Positions 27,275 through 37,576 of a stretch of DNA of 64,000 nucleotides are shown here, piece by piece (within the stretch, counting starts at the first letter, position 1; each line of letters starts with the position of its first letter). This stretch comes from Yersinia kristensenii. Its GTDB lineage: Bacteria; Pseudomonadota; Gammaproteobacteria; Enterobacterales; Enterobacteriaceae. The stretch is taken from assembly GCF_900460525.1 (NCBI RefSeq), contig NZ_UHIY01000001.1, forward strand, positions 4,588,001-4,652,000. The letters run 5' to 3'. The notes beneath the pieces are model-generated. The model was not told where the DNA came from, searched no databases, and saw nothing but the letters and a program-made list of their open reading frames with translations. The translations under genes and the position numbers were made by a program.

Positions 27275-28845
27275 TCAAGCTATACCTGATAAACGTTGCT
27301 GTCGGTGCAAAGCAAGGAGCTGAGAGCGGTCAGCTTTACCATTAGGATTTAAGGGAATGGCATCGGCAATATGTAGGCGGGGCAACATATAAGGCGGTAG
27401 GCGCTGTTTAAGCTCATTCAATAATTGTCTACTGGTGAAACTTGCGCGATCTTTGGGCACCACAAATGCCAGTAAATACCCTTCGTCACCCTCTTTTTTA
27501 ACAGCACAAACAATCGCTTCCAGTAACCAACCGGTATTCAATAATTGTATTTCGACTTCTTCCGCCTCGATTCGGTATCCCTGCAATTTAATCTGATTGT
27601 CGATGCGCCCGGTATACATAAAAACGCCATCCGCGCGTTTCCAGCCTAAGTCACCCGTTTTATATAAACGCTTTGGGCCAGATTCACCGGCAATTTCAGT
27701 GACAATAAATTTCTCAGCCGTTAAATCAGGGCGATTAAGATATCCGCGAGCAACACCGTCACCGCCAACATAAAGTTCCCCTATTTCTCCAACAGCAGCC
27801 AATTGCAACTTTTCATCCAGAACAAAAACGTCTGTTTTATCAATGGGCTGACCTAACGGAATACTTTCAGCCGTCAAGTCATCGACACCAATCGGGTAAT
27901 ATAGGGTGTAAGTGGTATTTTCCGTCGGGCCATAGACGTTATAGATATTTTTAGCCCACTCCTCTACGGGCAAGGAGCGTAATGCTTCAAGATTAAAAGC
28001 TTCTCCGCCAATCATCAGATAACTGAGTGTGCGAAAAGCGCTTGGGCAGAGAGTGGTAATGAAATTAAATAACGAGGGGGTCACCAAAATAGAACTGACA
28101 GCATATTTTTGAAAAGTTAATTTTAATTGTTCCGGATTAAGTAACACATCGCGACTAATAATCACGATGGCCGCACCATTCAGTAATGCCCCCAAACTTC
28201 AAGTAAAATAGCGTCAAAGTCTGGTGCAGAAATACTCCCAAGCCGATCATCAGTCGCAATAGGAAGATAAGTGGCGTTGACGACCAGACGAATAATACCG
28301 CGTAGCTCAACCTCAACCGCTTTGGGTCTTCCCGTGGTGCCCGAGGTAAATAAAATATATCCACGGTGGCTCAGTGCTACTTTTTGCCCAGGGAAATCAG
28401 GATTATTCTGCTCACTGCGAGGATAGGATCCAAACAGAATAAACTGGGTTAATAATGGCCGCCCATCAGATAGCCGGTCCGTAATAGTGAAACTCGCCTG
28501 TACCTCCTGCAACATAAAATTCAAACGCTCATCAGGTGAGGTGACACTGAGGGGAACACAGCTGCCACCGGCCAGCAAAATAGCCACCTGACAAACCACT
28601 TGCTCAATACCGGATTTCAGTAAAGTCGCTACCGGGGTTTCATTTTTCACCCCCAGTTCAAGCAAGTAGGCCGCCAATGATTGCGCCTGGCGGGCGAGTT
28701 CAGCATAGCTAATGGTGCGCTCGGCAGTGATAACTGCGGGGTTATGCGGATATTGCTCAACTTGTTGTAAAAATAGATTTAATAATTCCGGGGTTCCAGA
28801 CTCTTTAATAGTTTGAAATTCTGGATATATAAATGATTGACTCAT
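27275..28845 (-). pseudogene. Stand-alone NRPS adenylation protein, frameshifted
   Basis: The gene reads in two frames: 28845-28180 encodes the first half (A3 motif LFTSGTTGRPKAVEVE) and stops after LLEVWGHY; 28195-27275 continues with GALLNGAAIVIIS and ends LSGIA. The break is at five G on the coding strand (28189-28193). The paralogous A domain at 24197-27217 has six G at the same place (LEVWGALLNGAA), so one base seems lost. Repaired, it is a complete A domain (about 520 aa) with the catalytic lysine in NPNGKADR but no carrier domain, so it would have to load the neighbour's carrier in trans. The hand-read code is D-A-L-L-M-G-V-T-Y-K. It could be a pseudogene, a phase-variable gene or an assembly error. 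Confidence 0.75.
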
Positions 28846-28964
28846 TTCCATCAACTCCTAAGCCTATTTTTTGCACGCAGCCGCCCTATGCCGCATATTT
28901 TTTATTATGACGACACAATGACCGACTCTTGATGGCAGCCGCGATGATTTAAGGGGGATTTCTG

Positions 28965-29474
28965 TTATTTGTTAATTAGCATATCAATATTGACAGCTAT
29001 TCTTCGGTCTTCTCTGGTCACCTGCCATTGGTCAATATCCAATAGCCACCATTCAGATATTGTGAGCTCATAAAATCGTCGAAGACCATTACCGGTAAAT
29101 TCACTTAGCGGTGGCATCCACTCAGCCCGAATAGCTTCATCAGGAAAGTTATAGTGCGAGAAATAATCATAGAATTCCGCGCTTTCATCAGTAGGAATTT
29201 CACGAGAAATCCCAATAAATTGAGCGCCGTCCAATCCTGGCGGGGGAGCATCCTGTAAGTCGGTACGAAATACTGAACCACTGACCTGGGAATACTGGCG
29301 GATATTTTCAGAATGTCGTGACTGGCGCATTGAACACCAAATCACCCGTAATGGGGTAAAAGCCGGGACGTAATTCACCGTCGAGGCCCAAACCCTAGCG
29401 TCCAAAGAACGGCTGGCAAGAGTGAAAAAACGCGCACTGTGCAGTAAATAAAGGCTGCGTTCTACAGGTGACAT
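28965..29474 (-). CDS. PNPOx-fold (pyridoxamine-phosphate-oxidase-like) protein
   Basis: This 169-aa protein resembles small FMN-binding split-barrel proteins of the YhbP/PNPOx group: HSARFFTLASRSLDARVWASTVNYVPAF at the start, then MRQSRHSENIRQYSQVSGSVF and GAQFIGISREIP in the order seen in YhbP (R-H-x-x-N/Q ... V-x-G-x-V ... G-x-Q-F). Such proteins bind flavin or F420 and oxidise or reduce small molecules. In this cluster it may oxidise or reduce the released product (inference). Its ATG lies one base after a stop in the alternative frame of the methyltransferase gene, which fits a tight operon. Whether it binds FMN cannot be read from sequence. Confidence 0.65.
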   Translation of the reverse strand: MSPVERSLYLLHSARFFTLASRSLDARVWASTVNYVPAFTPLRVIWCSMRQSRHSENIRQYSQVSGSVFRTDLQDAPPPGLDGAQFIGISREIPTDESAEFYDYFSHYNFPDEAIRAEWMPPLSEFTGNGLRRFYELTISEWWLLDIDQWQVTREDRRIAVNIDMLINK

Positions 29475-29475
29475 A

Positions 29476-30296
29476 TTAGCCTCGCCCTTGATTATCAGCT
29501 ACTACACCACCTTTGATTCCATCAATAATTGCCGCATGAGGAACATGCAGATAATCACTGAGAGAAACGCCACTACTCGGTTCATTGATGGGGGCTGAAG
29601 CTGCCGCCAGGAAAGAGAATGGAAACCTGCACGTTCTAATGTCGCCATTAACGTTTCTGCTGACCAATAATGGGCGTCAATATTCACATTATAAGGGGGC
29701 TGGCAAATATGCAGATTAACAATACTGCCGTCTGTTCGCGGTTCTTTTTCTAACAGACGTAATCCATATGGGCGGTAATATTCGGGGTCAGAATGAAAGT
29801 CGGGATGAATTGGCAGGGTAATTAAGCGCCCGCCGGACTTTAAAAGCCGGGCCATAGTCTGACTCATACTCAACAATTTTTCTTTATCGGGGGCATAAGG
29901 CATCACATAGACTGCTAATACCAGATCAAATTCTGCGGTAAGACTGTCATCAAGAGCGGAGAGATAAGATATTCCCTGTGGTTGCTGTTTTTCCTTAAAT
30001 TTGGCGTAATCGAGCATCCCTTCAGAAATATCATAACCGACAACACTCTCAGCCCCTTTGCTATGTAGCCAGCGGGATAGAAATCCGGGGCCGCAACCAA
30101 AATCTAATACTTTTAACCCCGACAAATCCCCTAACAATCCCCCAAGTGTTGGGATTTCAAGATATTGCCGATAAGGTGCCATAAACATTTTTTCATAGAG
30201 ATCGGCATATTCATCAAAAGTTTTTTCATCAAAATTTGCCGCTATTTTTTGCTGTTTGTTGATGAATTTGGGGCTGTCATTTGGCTCAATGCTCAT
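29476..30296 (-). CDS. Class I SAM-dependent methyltransferase, probable C-terminal frameshift
   Basis: This is the first gene of the cluster. SAM motif I is VLDFGCGPGFLSRWL (about residue 62), followed by the acidic loop GYDISEGML and motif IV-like FDLVLAVYVMPY. The annotated frame ends at 29502 with an odd hydrophobic tail (RVVAFLSVIICMFLMRQLL). The -1 frame instead gives INEPSSGVSLSDYLHVPHAAII and stops at 29476, one base before the next ATG. That tail looks like a normal methyltransferase end and the spacing is operon-like. The switch falls at five C on the coding strand (29590-29594), where six would fuse the frames. I list the longer, repaired extent. The substrate is unknown. Confidence 0.7.
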
Positions 30297-30764
30297 ACTT
30301 CCTCACTACATGCGGATAAGTAAAAGTAACCGTCAATCCTCCAATAGCCGAACTATCAAGATGGCGACGTGTTCTATTCCCCAATGAAATGATATGACTT
30401 CCCAATCAATAGTTACTGTCATCCCTAGTTAAAAACATTAGTTTTGTTTAATATTCTTTGCAAGGTTGTTAACTAAATTATTATTAATTGTTAACTAGCC
30501 GCGTCGGTACAAGCAGGGGCAAAAGGCAAGGTTAAGTCAGCCAAATTAAATAGTTAAAAAGATTAGAATGTTTGAATACTTTTAATGCTATTTAATTTCC
30601 CCCTCCTTGTACCGGAATGGGCGCGGTCTGTTAGCAAACAGCCAATCTCCAGTAACAGGAAAGAGAAGCTGGCGACAGTAACACGTGAAATAAGTAACCC
30701 CGCATAGCTGATGCCAGTACAATGTCCGCATCTTGAAGTACTTTGTTCCCACAGGAGCTACACC
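30297..30764. promoter_or_regulatory. Control region upstream of the NRPS-like cluster, with paired TTGTTAACTA sites
   Basis: This 468-bp gap is AT-rich. TTGTTAACTA occurs at 30466-30475 and again at 30488-30497, 22 bp apart (two helical turns). It is a likely binding array for a dimeric regulator, 170-200 bases upstream of the methyltransferase start. No regulator gene adjoins the cluster. A minus-strand open frame at 30588-30824 has no family resemblance and I do not call it. Confidence 0.45.
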
Positions 30765-31193
30765 GTGCACCATTACCCAGCCAGCTATACTCATGATGAA
30801 GCCAGCGGCGAATACCATATTCATTATCGCGACTTTCCAGAATCAGGTTCAGTGACTTACTCGGTCGACGACATAGAGTTAGAAGCTCAAGATGGCATTA
30901 AAAACGGCATTGCCGCACAGATAGAAGAGCAGTGCCCTGTCCCTGCCCCGTCAGCATTGCAATCGGGTGATATTGCTATTCACGTGCCGATTTTAGTGCG
31001 CCTGAAAGCGGAATTGCACAATGCTATGCTCACCACTCAAACCCGCAAAGCCGATATGGCGCGTAAACTGAGCCTGAATGCTGCTCAGATGGATCGCCTG
31101 CTGGATGTGTATTACGCCTCTAAGGTTGAAGCTTTGGAACAAGCCCTTTATTTACTGGGCTTTGAAGCAGATGTGGCAGTAAGAAAAATCTAA
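30765..31193 (+). CDS. HicB-like antitoxin family protein (orphan)
   Basis: This 142-aa protein resembles HicB antitoxins. The N-terminal degraded RNase-H-like fold opens with VHHYPASYTHDEASGEYHIHYRDFPE (compare RYPVTLTP...GGYMVSFVDIPE), followed by the EAAKDAL-like IELEAQDGIKNGIAA. The C-terminal part is a helix-turn-helix-like region (RKADMARKLSLNAAQMDRLLDVYYASKVEALEQALYLLGF) matching HicB's DNA-binding end. The start is a GTG at 30765, 8 bases after AGGAG. No hicA-type toxin gene (about 58 aa, dsRBD-like) is visible on either side, so it is an orphan or a chromosomal HicB homologue. Confidence 0.75.
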   Translation: MHHYPASYTHDEASGEYHIHYRDFPESGSVTYSVDDIELEAQDGIKNGIAAQIEEQCPVPAPSALQSGDIAIHVPILVRLKAELHNAMLTTQTRKADMARKLSLNAAQMDRLLDVYYASKVEALEQALYLLGFEADVAVRKI

Positions 31194-31460
31194 AAATTAC
31201 GCTGATGCCCCTCTTATCGCTTAAATTTGAGTCAAGAGAGTAACAAATTGTTATTAGGCGATAATTTAAAAAAACGTTAATAGCTTCACACTTCAATACA
31301 TTGACTAACATTCATTACTGTTTTTGTACAAAAACGTGATCTGATGCATAGAATTACAGTATTGAAAATCGCTCTCTATTAGGATTACATTAGCGCCATC
31401 GACTCGCAGCAGTGGCTGAGTGACTCAGTCTGGCGAGGTGGCTCCAAGGGGGAGTGGTCA

Positions 31461-31535
31461 ATGAAATATTTCTTTATGGGTATCTCAATTATGTTGGTGG
31501 TTTGGGTTGGCACCTTCATGATAATGGTCGAATAA
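31461..31535 (+). CDS. ypdK: Small membrane protein YpdK (24 aa)
   Basis: This is a single hydrophobic segment of 24 residues (MKYFFMGISIMLVVWVGTFM, then IMVE) with a GGGGGAG ribosome site 8 bases upstream. E. coli YpdK, as I remember it, starts MKYFFMGISF and has the same length and place near alaC and ypdAB. This is strong support that it is real. It is predicted to sit in the inner membrane; its function is unknown. A bidirectional terminator follows at 31571-31592. Confidence 0.85.
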   Translation: MKYFFMGISIMLVVWVGTFMIMVE

Positions 31536-31570
31536 TCATCGGCTAAGATATTCACAACCTGACATCGTAT

Positions 31571-31592
31571 AAAGGGCGCATTTGCGCCCTTT
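31571..31592. terminator. Bidirectional terminator after ypdK
   Basis: AAAGGGCGCA-TT-TGCGCCCTTT is a perfect 10-bp stem, with A/T on both sides. It serves ypdK and the convergent cytochrome b561 gene. Confidence 0.85.
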
Positions 31593-31610
31593 ATCATTTT
31601 AATGACAGCA

Positions 31611-32135
31611 TCATTCACCCGGCATCATTCTGCGCAAAGTATCATCACGGCGAATATAATGATGATAAAGTGCCGCCAACGCATGCGCCCCAATCACAAA
31701 ATAGCCTAAATTAGCAATTAACTCATGGGTTTGCTTGAGATAAACCCGCGCGTCATCATTGGGTGTCACCCACTGTGGGACTTGCCAGCCGAGCAAGAAC
31801 CAGGTTTTCCCGCCATAGGCCTGCGCCAAAACACCCAATATTGGCAATGATAAAAACATCAGATACAGACACCAATGCAAAATATGCGCCCCTAATAGCT
31901 GCCAATCCGGTAATTTTGGCGTGATCGCCGGTGTCACATTTCGGTGCCGCAGCCAGAGCCGCACCAGCATGAGCAACCAGACAGAAATACCAAAATTAAA
32001 ATGCAGATTTTTCACTAAGGTTCTTTCTTCATCAGGTACCGAGTCACTGAGTAGCATCGCCGCATAGGTCAAAATGATCATCAATAACGTTAGCCAATGT
32101 AAGATTATCTGAGGTAATGAATAGCGATGTCTCAT
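31611..32135 (-). CDS. Cytochrome b561-family protein
   Basis: This inner-membrane di-haem cytochrome has about 174 aa and four spans. Histidines lie at the expected positions (LHWLTLLM, LHFNFGISVWLLMLVRLW, LGAHILHWCLYLMF, KQTHELIANLGYFVIGAHALAALYHHYI). It is close to E. coli CybB in layout. The ATG at 32135 has GGAG 9 bases upstream; the GTG at 32150 is an alternative. It stands alone downstream of alaC on the same strand. Its role is electron transfer from quinol; the acceptor is unknown (some relatives reduce superoxide at the periplasm). Confidence 0.88.
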   Translation of the reverse strand: MRHRYSLPQIILHWLTLLMIILTYAAMLLSDSVPDEERTLVKNLHFNFGISVWLLMLVRLWLRHRNVTPAITPKLPDWQLLGAHILHWCLYLMFLSLPILGVLAQAYGGKTWFLLGWQVPQWVTPNDDARVYLKQTHELIANLGYFVIGAHALAALYHHYIRRDDTLRRMMPGE

Positions 32136-32301
32136 AGCCGCACGCTCCACTGAAATAACTCAATTAATCATAAGTATGATGTAAATAGATGAAGAGAACA
32201 TGAAGAAGGATGGGTAATAGTGAAGAAGTATTTTTATTCTGACTGAAGATCGAAACCACCAGCCAGAATAAGCGTATACGGCGCTAAAAATCGCTAGCAG
32301 G

Positions 32302-33537
32302 TTAAGCTGTTTCGCTCGGGGTCGACTTCCCCGGTTTCAGCAAACCATCAGCACGGAACATACTTTTAATCCCGCGCACTGCTTGGCGGATCCGGTCCTG
32401 ATTCTCAATCAGAGCGAAACGGACGTGGGTATCACCATAATCTCCGAATCCAATCCCCGGTGAGACACAGACTTTGGCATCGGATAGCAAGCGCTTGGCG
32501 AATTCCAGCGAGCCTAAATGGGCGTAAGGTTCAGGAATTTTTGCCCAAACATACATTGATGCTTTTGGATTCTCGACCATCCAACCCGCTTCGTGTAACC
32601 CACGAACCAAGGCGTTACGACGTTGGCGGTATTGTTCGGCGATATCACGCACGCACTGTTGATCCCCCTCCAGCGCAGCAATGGCGGCTACCTGCAATGG
32701 GGTAAAGGTGCCGTAATCGTGATAGCTCTTAATGCGCGCCAATGCATTGACCAGCTCAGGGTTACCGACCATAAAACCAATGCGCCAACCCGCCATATTG
32801 TAACTTTTAGATAAGGTAAAGAATTCTACCGCAATGTCTTTCGCCCCCGGCACTTGCATGATTGATGGCGCTTTCCAGCCATCATATACAATGTCGGCAT
32901 AGGCCAAATCATGTACCACCAGCACATCATATTGCTTCGCCAGTGCCACTACGCGTTCAAAAAAATCCAGCTCGACACATTGCGCCGTCGGGTTAGACGG
33001 GAAACCAAGGATCATCATTTTCGGTTTTGGAATGGTTTCACGAATAGCTCGTTCCAGTTCACCAAAGAAATCAATACCTTCGGTCAGTGGAACCGAACGG
33101 ACTTGTGCGCCCGCAATTACCGCACCGTAGATATGAATAGGATAACTGGGATTAGGCACCAGCACGGTATCACCGTGATCCAATGTCGCCAGCATCAAAT
33201 GCGCCAGCCCCTCTTTCGAGCCGATGGTGACAATGGCTTCACTTTCAGGGTCAATATCCACCTGATAACGATCCGCATACCAGCGAGAAATCGCCCTGCG
33301 CAAGCGTGGTATCCCGCGCGAAGTTGAATAGCCGTGGGTGTCTTCACGTTGTGCGACACTGCACATTTTCTCAACAATATGCGGCGGTGTCGGGCCATCC
33401 GGATTACCCATACTAAAATCAATAATGTCTTCACCACGGCGACGCGCCGCCATCTTCAACTCAGCAGTGATATTGAAAACATAAGGGGGAAGACGATCAA
33501 TTCGGGTAAAACGACGTTTGGAAGGGGATTCAGCCAT
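32302..33537 (-). CDS. alaC: Alanine transaminase AlaC
   Basis: This pyridoxal-phosphate aminotransferase makes L-alanine from pyruvate and glutamate. It has 411 aa, very close to E. coli AlaC (YfdZ) throughout: FTRIDRLPPYVFNITAELKM, GYSTSRGIPRLRRAISRWY, PSNPTAQCVELDFFE, and the PLP lysine in SKSYNMAGWRIGF. The C-terminal CVSPGIGFGDYGDTHVRFALIEN also matches. The ATG at 33537 is preceded by AGGAAATT. It lies near ypdK and ypdAB as in E. coli. Pyruvate use here fits the neighbouring pyruvate-sensing pair. Confidence 0.95.
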   Translation of the reverse strand: MAESPSKRRFTRIDRLPPYVFNITAELKMAARRRGEDIIDFSMGNPDGPTPPHIVEKMCSVAQREDTHGYSTSRGIPRLRRAISRWYADRYQVDIDPESEAIVTIGSKEGLAHLMLATLDHGDTVLVPNPSYPIHIYGAVIAGAQVRSVPLTEGIDFFGELERAIRETIPKPKMMILGFPSNPTAQCVELDFFERVVALAKQYDVLVVHDLAYADIVYDGWKAPSIMQVPGAKDIAVEFFTLSKSYNMAGWRIGFMVGNPELVNALARIKSYHDYGTFTPLQVAAIAALEGDQQCVRDIAEQYRQRRNALVRGLHEAGWMVENPKASMYVWAKIPEPYAHLGSLEFAKRLLSDAKVCVSPGIGFGDYGDTHVRFALIENQDRIRQAVRGIKSMFRADGLLKPGKSTPSETA

Positions 33538-33668
33538 AATTTCCTCAAGGATACGTTAGCGCCCGGACCGTCCGAGCGACGCTGACCAGTAAATGGTCTA
33601 TTGATGAACATATCCCAGTGCTGATTAACTGTCGATAGGCTGATAACAAATATCCAACTCATCGGAGT

Positions 33669-34241
33669 TCAACGGGATAGCTCAAATTCACTATCCAACA
33701 GCCCCAATACCCAGTCATCACACCATTGCCCATCAAGCTGAAAGTTATCACGCAAAGTGCCTTCCCATTGGAAACCACAGCTCTCCAGCGTTCGCCGCGA
33801 AGCATGATTGCCTACGGTGACAGTGGCCTTCATTTTATGGAATTGGCATTGTTGGAAACCAAATTCCAACACCGCCATCAGTGACTCTTTAGCAAACCCC
33901 TTACCATGATAAGAAGGCAAGATGGCATAGCCCACCTCGGCTTGCTGGAGCGGTAACCATTCCGCCAAAAAGCCCGTCAGCCCCATCGCCTGCCCACTTT
34001 CTTTTTCACGGATAACCAAACATAACCAGTGGTTAGAGGTTTTCTCCCACGGCATGACACGTGATTCAAAACGGGCGTGTATTTCGGCCATTTCCAGCGG
34101 GTCCGCAATATAACGCTGGACGTCCGGGTTTTGATGTAGCTGCAAAAATAGCGGCCAATCTTGTTCATTAAGGCTATCCAGAACCAACCTTGGCGTCCGC
34201 AAAGAGATGGAGGAGTGGCTAAACATAGGGATCACAGGCAC
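33669..34241 (-). CDS. GNAT-family N-acetyltransferase (RimJ/RimL-like)
   Basis: This 190-aa acetyltransferase is of the RimL/RimJ type. The acetyl-CoA binding loop is YHGKGFAKESLMAVLEFGF (R/Q-x-x-G-x-G/A pattern as HGKGFA), preceded by EVGYAILP and followed by NHASRRTLESCGFQWEGTLRD, a typical RimJ-like end. The start is a GTG at 34241 after AAAGGA with good spacing; an ATG at 34226 is an alternative. The substrate is unknown (protein N-terminus or small molecule). Between it and alaC lie 131 bases with no clear signal. Confidence 0.85.
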   Translation of the reverse strand: MPVIPMFSHSSISLRTPRLVLDSLNEQDWPLFLQLHQNPDVQRYIADPLEMAEIHARFESRVMPWEKTSNHWLCLVIREKESGQAMGLTGFLAEWLPLQQAEVGYAILPSYHGKGFAKESLMAVLEFGFQQCQFHKMKATVTVGNHASRRTLESCGFQWEGTLRDNFQLDGQWCDDWVLGLLDSEFELSR

Positions 34242-34366
34242 TTTTTTTCCTTTAATTTAAATAGGTTAACTGTAAAGAGAACAGTGAAAATTAAAGAGGA
34301 AATTTTGCCAAAACCTCATCCCTTTATTCTTCTCTATTTTACTTAAATAATGTCACCTCAAGATAA

Positions 34367-35692
<1,326 letters not shown>

Positions 35693-35697
35693 CCTGA

Positions 35698-35730
35698 CAG
35701 TTTGCCGGCGTTTTTCTCTCCGGCAAACTG
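35698..35730 (+). terminator. Hairpin after the DUF1479 gene
   Basis: CAGTTTGCCGG (35698-35708) pairs with CCGGCAAACTG (35720-35730), eleven perfect base pairs with an 11-base T-rich loop. There is no T-run after the stem. Confidence 0.6.
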
Positions 35731-35872
35731 GCTCAATAGCACGGATAAAGTAGCAGTCGACCACTATTTTCCTTATAGTTAGCGGCTTATTCGCCTCAAG
35801 GTCTACCTGATGATTCTTGCCCCTCAGATCCCAGGTTGATGCCAACAGAAAATGTTGCCAAGAGAAAATAGT

Positions 35873-37573
35873 GTGCACCAGATATTTGAAATGCTACTGG
35901 CGGTATTTGATCGCGCCGCACTGATGTTAATTTGCTTGTTCTTCCTGACCCGCACCCGCCTATTTCGTCAGTTACTACAAAAAGAGAAACACACGCCGCT
36001 GGAATTAGCCGCCGTCACCGCGATCTTTTCGCTATTTGCTATTTTTGGCACCTATTCCGGCATTAACGTTGAAGGTTCTCTGGTTAATGTGCGGGTCATT
36101 GCCGTAATGTCCGGCGGTATTTTATTTGGCCCATGGGTCGGAATTATTACCGGGCTTATCGCGGGTTCTCATCGCTACTTAATTGATATTGATGGCATTA
36201 CCTCGGTCCCCTGCTTAATTACCAGTATTATTGCGGGTTTAATGTCGGGTTATATCAACCTGAAAGTCAAAAAAGAGCGCCAATGGAGTATTGGCATTCT
36301 GGCCGGTATGATTTGTGAATCGCTGACCATGCTCTTAGTGGTGATATGGGCCAAACCGACGACACTGGGTATCGATATTGTGTCTAAAATCGCGATTCCG
36401 ATGATTTTAGGGGCGGTCTGTATTGGGTTAATTGTGCTGCTGGTGCAGAGTGTCGAGGATGAAAAAGAAGTGATTGCTGCGCGACAGGCAAAATTGGCGC
36501 TGGATATTGCGAATAAAACCTTACCCTATTTTCGCAATATCAACGGCGAATCATTGCGCAGTGTATGTGAAATTATTCGCAATGATATCAAAGCTGATGC
36601 CGTCGCCATTACTGACACTCAACATATTTTGGCGTATGTCGGTGTCGGAGTAGAAACTTATAATATCGGTCATGAAACAATCAGCGATATCACCAAAGAA
36701 AGTATTCAGCGCGGTAAAATCACCATCCGTAATAATGATGAAGCCCACCGAACTCCCCAAATTCATTCCCTAATTATTATCCCGTTATGGGAAAAAGGCG
36801 AAGTCACGGGTTCGCTGAAAATCTATTATTGCCATGCTCATAAAATCACTTACTCACTCAAAGTGATGGCAGTGGGTTTATCGCAAATTATCTCAACCCA
36901 GATTGAAGTTTCGCGTATTGAACACCTGCGCGAAATGGCGAATAAAGCAGAAATGCGCGCGCTACAAAGTAAAATTAATCCACACTTTTTATTTAATGCG
37001 TTAAATGCCATTTCCTCGTCAATTCGTATTAATCCAGATACCGCGCGCCAATTGATCATTAATTTGTCTCGCTATTTGCGCTATAACCTTGAATTAAATG
37101 ATGAACAAATTGATATTCGTAAAGAATTGCATCAAATTCAAGACTATATCGCCATCGAACAAGCGCGGTTCGGCAGTAAATTGACGGTGATTTATGATAT
37201 TGATGATGACATTGCGCTAAAAATCCCCAGCTTATTGATCCAGCCGCTGGTGGAGAATGCTATCGTGCATGGTATTCAGCCATGCCGTGGTAAAGGGGTG
37301 GTGGTGATCGCGGTTAAAGACAGTGGCGACCAGATAAAAATTTCGGTGAAAGACACCGGCAACGGAATTAATCAGGAGACTATTGCACGCGTGGCTAATA
37401 ATGAAATGCCCGGCAATAAAATCGGTTTACTGAATGTCCATCATCGAGTGAAATTACTCTATGGCGAAGGTTTGCAGATCCGTCGAATGGAGCCGGGCAC
37501 TGAGATTTCTTTTTATATCAGCAAAAATGGCGGTAAAGTCCATGCAGAGCCCCGCATGTCAGCCGGAGTTTAA
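35873..37573 (+). CDS. ypdA: Pyruvate-sensing LytS-type histidine kinase YpdA (PyrS)
   Basis: This is a membrane sensor kinase of about 566 aa. A 5TM-5TMR_LYT sensor region comes first ([33 protein letters not shown]), then a GAF domain (about 225-350), then a HisKA_7TM/LytS kinase with the phospho-histidine in [19 protein letters not shown] and ATPase boxes ([37 protein letters not shown]). It aligns with E. coli YpdA along its length. The E. coli start [15 protein letters not shown] corresponds to a GTG at 35873; an upstream in-frame ATG at 35852 lacks a ribosome site. It pairs with ypdB, three bases downstream. Confidence 0.92.
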   Translation: MHQIFEMLLAVFDRAALMLICLFFLTRTRLFRQLLQKEKHTPLELAAVTAIFSLFAIFGTYSGINVEGSLVNVRVIAVMSGGILFGPWVGIITGLIAGSHRYLIDIDGITSVPCLITSIIAGLMSGYINLKVKKERQWSIGILAGMICESLTMLLVVIWAKPTTLGIDIVSKIAIPMILGAVCIGLIVLLVQSVEDEKEVIAARQAKLALDIANKTLPYFRNINGESLRSVCEIIRNDIKADAVAITDTQHILAYVGVGVETYNIGHETISDITKESIQRGKITIRNNDEAHRTPQIHSLIIIPLWEKGEVTGSLKIYYCHAHKITYSLKVMAVGLSQIISTQIEVSRIEHLREMANKAEMRALQSKINPHFLFNALNAISSSIRINPDTARQLIINLSRYLRYNLELNDEQIDIRKELHQIQDYIAIEQARFGSKLTVIYDIDDDIALKIPSLLIQPLVENAIVHGIQPCRGKGVVVIAVKDSGDQIKISVKDTGNGINQETIARVANNEMPGNKIGLLNVHHRVKLLYGEGLQIRRMEPGTEISFYISKNGGKVHAEPRMSAGV

Positions 37574-37576
37574 TCC

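Noticed and set aside
30588..30824. 78-codon open frame on the minus strand upstream of the HicB-like gene
   Set aside because: No ribosome site, unlikely composition, overlaps the start of a better-supported plus-strand gene.
31416..31428. CTGAG-TGA-CTCAG palindrome upstream of ypdK
   Set aside because: Short stem with a three-base loop and no partner sites; not distinguishable from chance.
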